Shown piece after piece: positions 45,344-56,600 of a stretch of 64,000 nucleotides of DNA. The first letter of the stretch is position 1, and every line of letters begins with the position of its first letter. The notes under the pieces are model-generated. The model ran no database searches and was not told the origin of the DNA. It saw only the letters and a list, made by a program, of their open reading frames with translations. Both the position numbers and the translations under genes were made by a program. Origin of the DNA: Sordaria brevicollis (taxonomy: Eukaryota; Ascomycota; Sordariomycetes; Sordariales; Sordariaceae); contig JAUTDP010000002.1 in assembly GCA_033439795.1 (NCBI GenBank), forward strand, positions 3,038,001 to 3,102,000. The letters run 5' to 3'.

Positions 45344-45772
45344 ATGCCCATAGGCCTCACCCCCATCACGCAAGTTTGCTCCCTCATCGAACTCGAGGGG
45401 CGAAACAACATCGACCTCTGGAGCCACTTTCTTTACGTCGAGCTCAATGCGGAGGGCCTGGCAGAATACGTCATGGGCCCCCCCAAAGCCGCCCCTCATG
45501 AGCCGGAGCCGAATAATACTGCCGATCGAGAGAACTGGGAGCGAGCGCGCGCAAAGGCAATGAGGATCCTATTTTCAACGCTGAGAAACCCTTTCGTGTT
45601 TCATAAGCTCAACACAGAGACCACTGAATGTATGGATATATGGGATAAGGAGAATAAGGATCCCGCTTATGTTTATTGGTTGATTTGGGAACTTTTTGCG
45701 CCTTTGGGAAACACCTTGCAACCTATCCCCTCTATCTATAAACCAAGGGTCCACTCTGGGTTGGCTTTCTAG
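45344..45772 (+). CDS. Gag-like micro-protein, copy B (142 aa)
   Basis: An intronless frame of 142 residues. The core reads TPITQVCSLIELEGRNNIDL, WSHFLYVELNAEGLAEYVMG, then a P/E-rich loop, NWERARAKAMRILFSTLRN and a final YWLIWELFAPLGN helix, followed by about 20 extra residues. The pattern (aliphatic, G-x-N-x-x-x-W-x-x-x-L, E-G-L-x-x-Y-x-x-G, W-x-x-x-x-A-x-A-x-x-I-L-x-S-T-L, final aromatic helix with F) is that of the N-terminal Gag domain of Ty1/copia-type elements (the DUF4219/UBN2 region), here as a free-standing protein with no zinc knuckle, protease or pol. Function unknown. A solo LTR lies 48 bp downstream. Copies C (46941) and D (57704, minus) share the same architecture. Confidence 0.7.
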   Translation: MPIGLTPITQVCSLIELEGRNNIDLWSHFLYVELNAEGLAEYVMGPPKAAPHEPEPNNTADRENWERARAKAMRILFSTLRNPFVFHKLNTETTECMDIWDKENKDPAYVYWLIWELFAPLGNTLQPIPSIYKPRVHSGLAF

Positions 45773-45820
45773 GAGCCACCGATTCTGCCTACAAGCCAAG
45801 GTGTATCTAGTCGCACTTTA

Positions 45821-46061
45821 TGTTGGGAGCCGACCGTGTCGGTCCCAGGGAATGACCAGCAGGAGGTTCCGACTTGACACGGCAAGTCTAAGTTGCCATG
45901 GACTTCATGTTTGACATGGCAAGTCCAAGGTTGCACAACTCTGGTATAGAGCCTTCGAGTCCGGGAGGGCTCGATTCCTTTTCTCCTCTAGTATTTCTCA
46001 TCAATGGCATGATCATTCTCAATCACATCGTTCCACGACCGTGAGAAATCAGCACGTAACA
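45821..46061. mobile_element. solo LTR 1 (241 bp) with CTTTA target duplication
   Basis: Starts TGTTGGGAGCCGAC and ends ACGTAACA, flanked by CTTTA at 45816-45820 and 46062-46066. It aligns over its length with 46282-46512. It contains two hairpins: 45825-45846 (GGGA-CCGAC pairing with GTCGG-TCCC) and 45956-45973 (CGAGTCC pairing with GGGCTCG). No internal retrotransposon sequence accompanies it, so it arose by LTR-LTR recombination. Confidence 0.85.
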
Positions 46062-46107
46062 CTTTACCTTTATACCTCAAATCATATCACATCTCTGCAC
46101 TTATTTT

Positions 46108-46195
46108 GGGGGATATTTCCTTCTTTTAAGAACTTCCCAAAAAGAAACTGTCAATTCACCCACACAAGCTAGAAAACATGACCTGGTTACGATAT
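46108..46195 (+). repeat. 3' segment shared by Gag-like copies B and C (first copy)
   Basis: Aligns with 47353-47443: both contain a TTTTCTTT-like run and then CACACAA(A)GCTA...AAAACATGACCT followed by AGTTACGA or GGTTACGA. The copies lie downstream of copies B and C respectively, which suggests that gene plus 3' flank duplicated together before the solo LTR insertions separated them. Confidence 0.6.
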
Positions 46196-46281
46196 AATTT
46201 CTTTCAATTCCTTTTCCTCTTTCCCACAAATCAACCAAGCACCCCCTTTCAATACCTATCATTCATTTTTTTTATCCCAAC

Positions 46282-46512
46282 TGATGGGAGCCCGACATGG
46301 TCGGCCCCAAGAGATACACAAGCAGGCAGGAAGACGTGTTGATATCGTAAGTCAAAGGCATGCTCTGTGATAAATACATGTAGCCTTCGAGTCCATGAGG
46401 ACTCGTACACTAACCCCCTTTTCCTAGAATCATCATCAACGACATGAACATACCTAGCAGGTATTCATCACCTCGTTGCATGTTCATCGACCGTGACGAC
46501 CAGCACGCAACA
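46282..46512. mobile_element. solo LTR 2 (231 bp) with CCAAC target duplication
   Basis: Starts TGATGGGAGCCCGAC and ends CACGCAACA, flanked by CCAAC at 46277-46281 and 46513-46517. It belongs to the same family as solo LTR 1, in the same orientation. The hairpins are kept: 46286-46308 (CCGAC-ATG-GTCGG core) and 46388-46405 (CGAGTCC-ATGA-GGACTCG, perfect). Relative to LTR 1 one stem pair changes from T-G to T-A. Confidence 0.85.
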
Positions 46513-46517
46513 CCAAC

Positions 46518-46940
46518 CTTCAACAAGACTTGATCTCAGCTCTCTAACCCCATTACGAACAATTACATACAATATCGGTAACTTTCACCATGGGCTTCCT
46601 AACTGAGTGGGTAACTTCAAGTTTAATACCCCCAAATACGATGAAACATTGGTAACATTGAAATTTTCTGCACCGCCCAAAACTCACGTCTTTTAATTTG
46701 ATCGCCAAGATAATAACAAAACCTCGGCTCCTTTCTGAATCTCAACCCCCTCTCTCCCCCAGCTAATTTCCATTCCATTTACCTTCCATACTCCTATAAG
46801 CCGTAAAACCTTTGTTTTCCATTCCGCGACTTACGATACCTACGTGTATGTATCGCTAATATTATCATAGAGCTATATAGAAGTAACTAACATGGAGGTA
46901 GTACGCAATCTTTCTACACCTCTACACAACATTTTCCACC
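46518..46940. promoter_or_regulatory. upstream region of Gag-like copy C
   Basis: About 420 bases between solo LTR 2 and copy C. It is A/C/T-rich, without a gene. It presumably holds the promoter and leader of copy C. Confidence 0.35.
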
Positions 46941-47282
46941 ATGTCCATCACACCCATCCAGCAAGTGTGCGCGCTCATCGAACTCCAAGGACACCACAAC
47001 TTCGACCACTGGAGATACTTTCTCCGCATCGAGCTTGAGGCGGAAGGTTTGGCGGGGCACTTGTTCGGCCCTATCGATGCCATGCCACATCCGGATACGA
47101 CTGTAGATCGAAACACCTGGGAGCGCGAGAACGCCAAGGTGCTGAGGATTCTATGTTCGACATTGAGAAACCCTTTGGTGATTGAGCGGCTCGAGCAAGA
47201 GGGATGGAACAAGGAGTTAAACAGTGCTCTTTACGTCTATCATATGATTTGCGAGGTTTTTGGGACCAGAAGAGATGCATGA
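46941..47282 (+). CDS. Gag-like micro-protein, copy C (113 aa)
   Basis: An intronless frame of 113 residues, the shortest intact member. The core reads TPIQQVCALIELQGHHNFDH, WRYFLRIELEAEGLAGHLFG, TWERENAKVLRILCSTLRN, and YHMICEVFG near the end. It is collinear with copy B with a shorter loop and no C-terminal extension. The frame is clean and the start ATG is in good context (CACCATGTCC), so it is likely expressed. Same domain interpretation as copy B; a domesticated capsid-like domain is an inference. Confidence 0.7.
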   Translation: MSITPIQQVCALIELQGHHNFDHWRYFLRIELEAEGLAGHLFGPIDAMPHPDTTVDRNTWERENAKVLRILCSTLRNPLVIERLEQEGWNKELNSALYVYHMICEVFGTRRDA

Positions 47283-47352
47283 ATGGATCATTTGGCAGGA
47301 AGGATCGAAGGTGTAGACTGTTCACTTATTTCACGTCACAAACGCAGTCATC

Positions 47353-47443
47353 GTGGGAATTTTTTTCTTTCAACAACCTCTCAAGTAAGAGGCAACTCTC
47401 AATTTCAACCACACAAAGCTAAAAACATGACCTAGTTACGACA
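47353..47443 (+). repeat. 3' segment shared by Gag-like copies B and C (second copy)
   Basis: Partner of 46108-46195, starting about 70 bp after the stop codon of copy C. It supports a tandem duplication of gene plus 3' flank. Confidence 0.6.
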
Positions 47444-47720
47444 CACGATTCTGCTGTGTGCGTTTTGTGTACCGTCATCTCTGCTGTACCCAAGATTATA
47501 TGTAACATATCCAAACAGTATAATCCCGTAAGTCCGTTGTTTATCCGTCATTCCTTTTGAAGAAGAGGATGTATCCAAAAAGCCAAAAAGAAAAATAAAG
47601 CGCCTAATGACAATGCAAGAGAACTTTACACAAGTTCTCGGGGGGAATCCCAAAAAGAGCCAGACAATAAGAAAATGCCGAGTTCGTCACAAGGAAATCA
47701 TCAGATTAGACACCGAAGAT

Positions 47721-50640
47721 TTAAACGACGGGGCCAGCCTTGATGACATCCTCAGTAGCCTCAGACTGGTACTTCTTGAAGTTCTCGAGGAAGAGACCAC
47801 CGAGCTTCTTGACCTCGGTGTCGAAGGACTCGGCACCGGCGGTCCAGGCGGTCTTGGGGTTGAGGAGCTCGGAGGGAACGCCGGGGCAGGTCTTGGGGAC
47901 CTGGAGGTTGAAGATCTCGTAGTTCTCGTACTCGACGTTGGCGAGCTCGCCGGAGTGGATGGCGTCGAGGATGGCACGAGTGTACTTGAGGGGGCAACGC
48001 TTGCCGCCCTGGGCGAAACCGGCACCAACCCAGCCGGTGTTGAGGAGCCAGGCGTTGGCGTTGTGGTTCTCGATCTTCTCGGCGAGCATCTTGGCGTAGC
48101 GCATGGGGTGGAGGGCAAGGAAGGGCTGAGCGAAGCAAGAGGAGAAGGTAGCCTGGGGCTCGAGAATGCCGTCCTCGGTACCAGCCATCTTGGAGGTGTA
48201 ACCAGAGATGAAGTGGAACATGGTCTGGGCGGAGTTGAGCTTGGAGATGGGAGGGAGAACACCGCGGGCGTCGCAAGTGAGGAGGATGATGTTCTTGGGG
48301 TGGTTGGGCGACAAGCAGGGGATCTTGGCGTTGGGGATGTACTCGATGGGGTAGGCGCAACGAGTGTTCTCGGTGAGGGTAGCATCATCGTAGTCGACCT
48401 CGCGGGTCTCGGGGTTGAAAACGACGTTCTCGAGGACGGAGCCATAGCGGATGGCGTTGTAAATATCGGGCTCCTTCTCGGCGGAGAGACCAATGGTCTT
48501 GGCGTAGCAGCCACCCTCAATGTTGAAGACACCACGGTCAGACCAGCAGTGCTCGTCATCACCGATGAGGCGACGGTTGGGATCGGCGGAGAGGGTGGTC
48601 TTGCCAGTGCCGGAAAGACCGAAGAAGAGAGTGACATCGCCATCCTTGCCCTCGTTGGCGGAGGAGTGGAGGGTGAGGATGTTGTGCTTGACGGGGCCCT
48701 CGTAGAACATGACAGTGAAGATACCCTTCTTCATCTCACCGGCGTACTCGGTACCGAGGATGACCATCTCCTTCTCGGCGAAGTTGATAGCGACGGAGGT
48801 GGAGGAGGACATGCCCTCAGTGTAACGGTTGGCGGGGAAAGAGCCAGCGTTGTAGATGGTGTAGTCGGGGTGGAAGTGCTCGAGCTCCTCACGGGGAGGG
48901 CGGATAAGCATGTTGCGCATGAAGAGAGCATGGTAGGCGCGGGCGCAGACGACACGGACGCGGATGCGGTACTTCTCATCCCAGCCGGCATAACCGTCGA
49001 CGACGTAGATGCGATTCCTGGTGTTGAGGTAGTCGATGGCGCGCTCGCGGTTGATCTTCCAGACCTATAATGAAGAGTGTCAGTAAGTGGTGATGATTTG
49101 GGTGGCCACGTGATCAGGGATCGCCGTTGGCCCGGATGAAAAAAAGGGGTTCGGTTGGTGCGGGGAAAGGGCCCGAATGGTTTCCCGAGCGGGAGCGGGG
49201 TGCATTGGGTGAAATGTGGGGGCATTTGGGGCCGTGGCCGATTCGGGACAAGCGCTGCAGGCAATGACGACAGGCAAGCAGGGGCGGGCAAAAGCACCCC
49301 ACATGGCGCCAATGCCACCGCTGGCACCGCTCACGATGACCGAATGACACCGGATTGAATGACACTGGACAAGACATCCAGTGTCATCCAAAAAGGTCGC
49401 CAAGAACAGATGACGTGAAGTCGTGCTCTGCTTGGCAACAGCCCATCGTGTAATGGGCAGTGCCACCACAGGCGCTGTTCAAAGTGCCAAACTGGTCGCG
49501 TGCCTTGTGAAACCGCCTCAATGCCATTGCCGCCGCCGCCAAAGGATGCCAAAGGATGCATTGATTGACTGTGGAGTGCAACCAACAGCCAACACCCGGT
49601 TGTCCCGAATGCTAACAAAGCCCCAAAGAAAGCCAATGTGTAAAGAATGCAAAGTGTTGTGTGTTCTTACCTCAGGGCTCATGGGCTTGTTGACAGGTCC
49701 CCACCTATTCGAGACAATGTTAGCATGTCTGTTACTGTTGAAGACAAAGAAAGTGCATGTGAAATTCAAAACGTACCAGATGTCGTTTTCTGATGAAGGC
49801 TCCTTGACAACACGCTTATCTGAGGGAGAACGGCCAGTCTTCTTGCCGGAGTAGGCGGTAAGAGCACCGCTGGATGTGATGGCAGTGCCGTTCTCGTAGA
49901 CGAGGGCATCCTCGTAGAGGGAAGCAACTGAGGGGTTGGCGATCTGCCGAGGGTTAGTTATGCGACCTTCCAGTATGACGGCCGCCATCTTCAAAGGGTC
50001 CAACTTCGATCCAACAGGCGGTGCATATGCAAGCTCCTTCATGTTGATATCGAATATGGTAATCTTTGACGAGGAATGGCGATAAGAAGAGAGGAACGTA
50101 CAATGGAGACTCTGTCATAGTCGATGTGAGCCTTTTGATGAAGCTCCTCCTCTAGCTCAGTGTGCTCGACCTGGGGCCTGTTGAAGTCATCGTTAGCCTC
50201 TCTGTCCAAACACCAACTGATGTTGCTATGGGGATTGCTCACTTGACACCACCCGGGTGGAGGTTGGTCTTGTTGACGTTATCGTGGTTGAACACTAGAC
50301 GAGACGACTCTGGTTAGCGACGGCGAACTTCTTTTGGTGTATAGGAAGTCTGTGCTGTAGGTGCTTTGTGGTTGACGATGATGATATGACGACCATTGGT
50401 CATGAGGGGCATCGTGGGTATATGCAAGGCGTATGTGTATGTATGCGTGGGCATTGGCGACGAGGCTTGAGAGCTGGAAAAGCTGGGGTACTTGCTGTTG
50501 GATGATTTGTTGCTGTTCTTGTTGGTGTTGATGGTGTTGATGAAGCTAGAAGATTGACCAGACGAGAGAAGCTGTACTCGAGGGCCTTTGACGTTGGGAT
50601 CAGTGTAGGGAGAAGCGGTTCTGATGACGGGGTCGCTCAT
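47721..50640 (-). CDS. acu-6: phosphoenolpyruvate carboxykinase (ATP-type)
   Basis: Minus strand, six exons: 50640-50578, 50307-50243, 50177-50102, 49943-49777, 49704-49671 and 49064-47721, giving 582 residues. It converts oxaloacetate plus ATP to PEP, CO2 and ADP, the committing step of gluconeogenesis, in the cytosol, and is needed for growth on acetate (acetate-utilisation locus in Neurospora). Visible landmarks are [14 protein letters not shown] (substrate binding), [18 protein letters not shown], the kinase-1a loop [16 protein letters not shown], kinase-2 LIGDDEHCW and the [10 protein letters not shown] region. The first exon junction is the least certain: ATG 50640 with donor at 50577 and acceptor before 50307 keeps frame ([11 protein letters not shown]). 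Intron 5 is 606 nt, far longer than the others here. Codons in the last exon are strongly C-biased, the mark of a highly expressed gene. Confidence 0.93.
49359..49387. other. perfect hairpin inside the long acu-6 intron
   Basis: An 11-bp perfect inverted repeat (ATGACACTGGA pairing with TCCAGTGTCAT) around a 7-nt loop lies near the middle of intron 5 of acu-6. It could form on either strand. Function unknown; it may mark a relic of an inserted element. Confidence 0.6.
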
Positions 50641-53600
50641 GGTACTTATTGTTTTCGATGCGGCGGTCGTAGAGGCCGGACGACTGGAAAGCCAAGGAGA
50701 ACGTACTCGGGAGTGGAAACGGTTACGGGCTCGTGGTTGAACGGTGACAAGGGTTGCGGGAGCACAGCTGGAGACGACGACAAGTAAACTGGAGAAAGAT
50801 CCACTTGGACAGGGTTCAGGGGAAAGATTGGTGATGTTCCAGGAGAACCCGAGGTGAAGGAGACATGGAATATAAAGACGTGGATCCCAAAGGGTAGCCG
50901 GTGCCCAATCACGAGTGACGTCTTTGCCTTGAAGACGCCTCCAAGTCTCCAACCCCGGAAGAGGACCGGGTGTAAGTGGGATCTAACGGGCAGCACGGGG
51001 CAGGACGGAGGTGGACGGAGGCGGACGGAGCCAGGCGCAACTAAGAGGGTTGCAAGACGGTACGGACGGTAAAGAAAGACGGTTTCCTGTTCGGGCTCAA
51101 GACAGTTTCCACGAAGACTTTCCGGAGCCAGGCCTCGCCAACCCCTGCCCCCCCTGTCGTCCTTCGGGAATCATCACGGCGATGCAAATCAACCTCTTCC
51201 ACAATTATAGATCTGCCTGATGAGAAGTGTACACGACCGCATGGCGGTGTTTCATCGGGGGTTCGCGCCGGCGTGGTTTGAGATGGTTATTGCTGGATTG
51301 GGTCAAGCCTGCGTGTGCTGGCGTGTGGATTTTGGTGTGCCTTGTTGGCAAAGAGTCCAGTTTGATATGTGTCAGCCTTGAAATCCATCTCTTTTTTCGT
51401 GGACATTTCCTGGAATTTGGAAGTGGAATTGAGCCTTTGTTGAGACCATTGTGACAGATTCAACTTTGAACTTGGTTTCTATTTCGAAATGTGGGATGGA
51501 TTCATCCCATCTTCGTTGCTTCTCCCACTCAATTCCGTCTTTTCGACTTTTTGAGTATAGCAACTGGCGGTAGTTGGCGCAGGAGTCGGACATCTTGTCA
51601 ATGTCTTGGCTCTAGCCCGAGACAATTAATCTGTCTTGTGTTGCGAGAGCTGCCATTCCGAAGGAAGCATGAAGAATTCTCCCATCATGTTGTGCTCTGT
51701 GGTTTCAGTTGAAGGCTGATGTTGGATTCGTGATTGTACGCAGCATGTCGGCGGCAGGTGGATGGATGGATGGATTGTACGAATCGAGAAAGAAGAGACG
51801 GTGAAGCAGAAACGGGGCACCTCGAGGCACTGTGCGCTAACGGTAAGAGCGCTGCGCCGTTAACACTGGGCTGGTTACCACGCCTCCACGCCTTGAATAA
51901 GCCAGGGGTTAGGGGAAGCGCAGTGGAGGCTACAGGGTGATTTGGGCCTGCCAAACTGGGATTCAGAGCAGCGCCTAACAACTATCAGCGCTTGTTTTTA
52001 GAAGCTGAAGTGGAAAGCCGTATTTTCGGCTAGCTCCCTCTGATTTCGATTCAGATTCTGCTGGGCACATGACACCCTCTGAAGGCCGTTACGGTAACTT
52101 ACGGCTCAAGCCCCGTCGGTCGTCACCGTCGTTGCCCGTGTCGTCGTTCCCCTGCATTGGACGCCCGGGATGTTGACTGACATGATGATGCCCAAGCCTC
52201 AATATGGATGATTCGAGTCAGAGCGTGCCGGCCTGACCGACGTTCGTCCGTATCTTGTGACGGAAAGCTGCCTGTCTGACTCTGCGGTATGGTATATGCT
52301 TGCTTTGACGCTGTCGACTCCCCTCGTGTTCAACTCTTTGATCAGGGGCAATACATACTCCGGAAGATTGAGGGTCGGGCCAATCAGGCAGTGGACATTT
52401 TGAATTCTTGGGGATGACGGTATCCGGTAGGGCAACGGTGGACGGTTCGCCAATTCGCGGCTCTGCGGTGATGCAAGTTTTTTAGTGACTGGCACGGTAT
52501 CGCAGGCCAAGAAGCTTGAGGATGGTGACAGTGATTGGAACAGAGAACCTGGGGCTTGGGAAATGCCCAGCCCTTGGCAGCCTGAATCTCCCGGATTTGT
52601 CCCTGTGTGGGTGTCTCTCTGTGTCAAGATCTCATGGCTTGGCATATTCTGGGGAATTCACGATGCCAAGTGGAAGAAGGTGAAAGTTGATTCGAGATTT
52701 CTTACCCCGCAACAACCCGCATTTTCATTTTTGTGGCCGTGTGTCTTTTGTCTCTGACCTTTTCTTTTACCCCGGCATTTCTGGTTGGAGAGAATGGAGA
52801 CGGTGACCCAAAGTCTCCCCGCCATCCGAGCGGATGCGCGGGACCCCGCCATTTTCATGACAGGAACCACTTCCCACACAATCTCCATCTCTTCCGGTTC
52901 TTCATTTCGATATACAGTACGCAGAGAGAGCAGAGTCTTCCCTTGTTGAATTTCAGATCCGGCTCCAAATTTGGACAGCGAAATACTCCGAATAGTTTTC
53001 GGAGTTGCAATCGGCTCCCCTGTCTCAATCTTATCATCGGGTCAAATCGTAGATAAGACTTTTTCAAGTTCGAGAACGACGGCGTGCTGCTGTTGCATCG
53101 TTCACGAACTTGTAAATGCGTACCTGAATTTTGCCAAGCCGTGCCCCGCCCAATGTCACCGCCAGCCCACTTTCGTACATGTTGTTGCCGACGGCATTCC
53201 GTCATAGGTTGACGAGAACCTCACCGGCCACCGTTTTGGTGTTTCTGTTTCTCTTCCGACATTGCCCGAAACCCCTGGAAAAACATTGCTTCCAAAACCG
53301 ACAATCTTGGGCATGCAACAATCAATATTTTGAAAGATTTTCAAGGGTTCAGCTCAATTCATTCACACCATCAGTTTCCGGTGGCGTTGAACCCAAGTTG
53401 ATCTCCAGACTCCAGAGTCTTCGAACTGTTGTTCATCAATTGTCAATGACGGCCTCTTGGCAATCCCCTCTCTGGCTGGAGACGTGGTTGAGCGTGGGCG
53501 AACGTGGTGCACTCTGACGCAAACCAATGGATCTCTGGGCGGCTCTAGCAGACAAAAACCTGGCCGGCCAAGGCCTGCTTCGAGAACACGGACAGAACTC

Positions 53601-56600
53601 TCGGCAGTGTTAGCGCATGACTTGGGATACCTGGACGACTGCGCGAGGATCTTTACGTAACTGGGCAACCATCGTGACCCCTCCTGTGGAAGAAAGTTGT
53701 TGTTGTCCTGGAAAGCTCCATCGAGGCCAATGGGGTGCAATGGAGTTGCAAATGGAGTCGGAAAACGGAGGGCCACAAAACGGTGTGTGAAGATGCGAGG
53801 TGGGCATGTGATCACCGCTGAATCTTATTGTTCGGGAGATATCGTGTGCTACCTGGTACAGGACCAAGGTACCTTGTGGGCTGAAAGGGGTCCTCACTTT
53901 TGGGTCAACAGACCGCATTCGGGTCACGAGAACACAAGCACAACAACAAAAAGAAGAGGAGCGGTAAAGAGGTTTATTTTGGACTCACTTCGTTTGCAGG
54001 GCCAATGCGTACAAAGCTGAGCAGTGTACTTGTAGTACACCTGGGGTTCTAGACCGACAGAAATCGAAATGACAAAACCTTGCCGGTCACGAGAAAGAAA
54101 GTCCAAAATCAAAGCGTCAGAGTGATAAAATTCAATCAATTGTACCAGACTTTGGGAATATCGCCAAGCTGCCAAATGTGTCAAGACAAATGCAGCCAAG
54201 AGAAAGGTTTCTGGTATTGAAGGAAAGAACTGTTGAACAAAAAAAAAAAGTGCCCGAAGGTGTGAAACCTGCCACAAGTTCTCCAATCGCACAGCCAAGA
54301 CCGTCCGTGCTTGCCATGTTTTGTGGTGGTTCTATGCTTCCTTGTGAAAGTGAGGCCTGTGAAAATGGGAAAGGGCACCCGGAAGGTTGAATGTTACAGA
54401 ATGGACGGCGACGACGAGGGCGGAAGTTGGCGGGATCGGCCTTGCATTTGCCTCGACTTTTCCCGACTTGGTCTGGTTGAAGCCACCGAAGCCATTCTCA
54501 TCAAAAAGATCTAGACCCCGGCCTCCCCCAATTCCGGTTTCTTCCTTTGTGTGACATCAGCAGCCCGCTGAGAGCCCCCATGGAGAGTGCTCCGTTGGGC
54601 CGGCTAACGTTTGCTCATTGCTGCACCTTTTCGGCCCCGGTCGCTGCCCCCCTACACTTCTGCCGATCCCCCGACATCCGCCGACTCGGGATCCCGTCCA
54701 ATTCGATCCCAACTTTGAACCTCCAATTAAGCGACTCCACTTTCAACACCAACGACAACGACAACGACAACAACACCGCCAGACTTGTCTCACGATTCGC
54801 ATTCGAGGATACTCGACAGACAGCGGCCATGCTCGCTCAAAGAGTACAACCGCTGAAATTCGTCAGTGTCGCGTGCCTTTTTATCATCCACTCATTGTCT
54901 TGGACAATAGGAATCAAAAGGCCCGAGTTCTCCTAGGTCCATCATTCCCCTTGGTTCGCTTAACCAAAGAGTCTGCATCTCGTCTAATCAACCATTGACC
55001 AGAAACCGCCGCAGAGCAATATCCTGCCGAAGAGTCCTCGCGGGAGAGGCGTCTTCAAGCTTTTCAGGCTGCGGGAGAGTTACATTGGCAGCGTCGTGAT
55101 CTTCTATCTCGCGGCTCAAGATTTGCGCTCCTCGTTGGATGATAGCGAATTCAACGGGACGGGACAGCAGAAATTTCGCTCTCGTCTCGACGAATCGGCA
55201 TAAGCTCATGCGGCCGGACCGTTTTCTTCCACGAGGAAGGAGGAGAGCGAGAGCTGCAGGGGAAGTTGCCAACTCTGGTAACAAGTCTTACCGTCTTCTG
55301 CTGTTGGTTTCCCGTCCTGCCGCCGTTTTAACGTCCTCCACCTCTCCTGTTCATCCACTCAAACACTGCGAAGCTTGTGCGTTGTCGTGAACTCTTGAAA
55401 CCAAGCCCGTGGTTGTTCGGGAACTCACTCGGCGGCTACACCCGCATGATCCGAGCTCAGGTACTTGAGCCTCGAACTTTTTCTCTGGGCATCCGGGGAA
55501 AGGAACGCTTGGTCTTTGTGGTCCAAGAGGCGAACCTTTACCCCGGATTGGATGTTGAGCATCCCAGTCACTCCGACGAACTTGGCTCGTGCCACGGTGC
55601 CAGGGGGCAGCAAAGAAAACGTGGGTTTGGGAAGCAGCACGATGAACCGGGACCTGCCTAGCTCCATGGCCCTTCCCCAGGTTCTTTTGCCAAACCGTGA
55701 AAGCGGATTGGAGAGCTGGATGGATTGCCGCTCCAGCCTCTTTCCCCTTCCCTTTCTTGGGTCTATCCTTTTGTGGCTAGTCCGGTTTGCATTTCTTTAC
55801 GAGTAAGTGCTCCTTGAACGGCAACCGGCACAAGTACCTCCCACGTAACAGGTGCTTCGAAGACGGCCTAAAACGAATTCTCGGCCTTGTACCTTACACA
55901 ATCACCGTCCAGGCAACTTGTGAGTCTCAGCTGTCGTCAAGTCATCCACCAGCAAAGATACACAGCTGTCTGCCGAGCCGCTGTTTTCCGGGATAACGTC
56001 GATCATGGTCGTACCTCTCTTCACCTCCTCAGACACTCATTCCTCAACTCATCAACTCTGATTGATCAAACGGTCAGATGGGGTCTCGGATTCATGATCT
56101 TTTGAAACACTCGGGACATCAAGATGTTATTCCCGTTTAACCCAGTGCCGCTATAATGTCTTCGATGATCGCCACCCCAGGTTCATTCATCTGTACTCCG
56201 AGAGCTACATGATATTATCTCCTTCCTAACCCGGTCTGTTTCCATCGTCAACATGGAGAAACAACAAACAGGACGGGACTCTTTTGAAAGCTTGTGACCA
56301 TCTCACCTATTGTCCTCTATAGTACACTCCTCTCTCCTTTCCTCATGTGGACACTTTAACACAAATCATGGTATGACAATTCGGTTAACCAGAGCGGTCT
56401 ACCGACACCTCCAAGGACACTCAATCATAACACGTCAACACTTATTATCTGCTGGACACATATCCCTTCCCTAACATCTACCATCCTTCCACAAACAATC
56501 GCTATTAACCATGCGATCACCCCATTCCGGTTCACAGTGGCAGATACCACGCATGTACGATGACATGACACTTGACAACAACTGTCCTGCCTTGATTCCG

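Noticed and set aside
45825..45973. Hairpins 45825-45846 and 45956-45973 as an independent structured RNA or terminator
   Set aside because: They lie inside a solo LTR with perfect target duplication and recur in its sibling, so they are features of the LTR.
47607..49070. 487-codon open frame on the plus strand
   Set aside because: It is the mirror of the strongly codon-biased last exon of PEPCK. Its Gly/Val/Leu/Glu-rich translation is the usual antisense artefact, and the minus strand encodes an unmistakable enzyme.
52199..52645. 148-codon minus-strand frame in the gene-poor region
   Set aside because: No domain, no plausible splice partners, composition not protein-like, and no supporting context.
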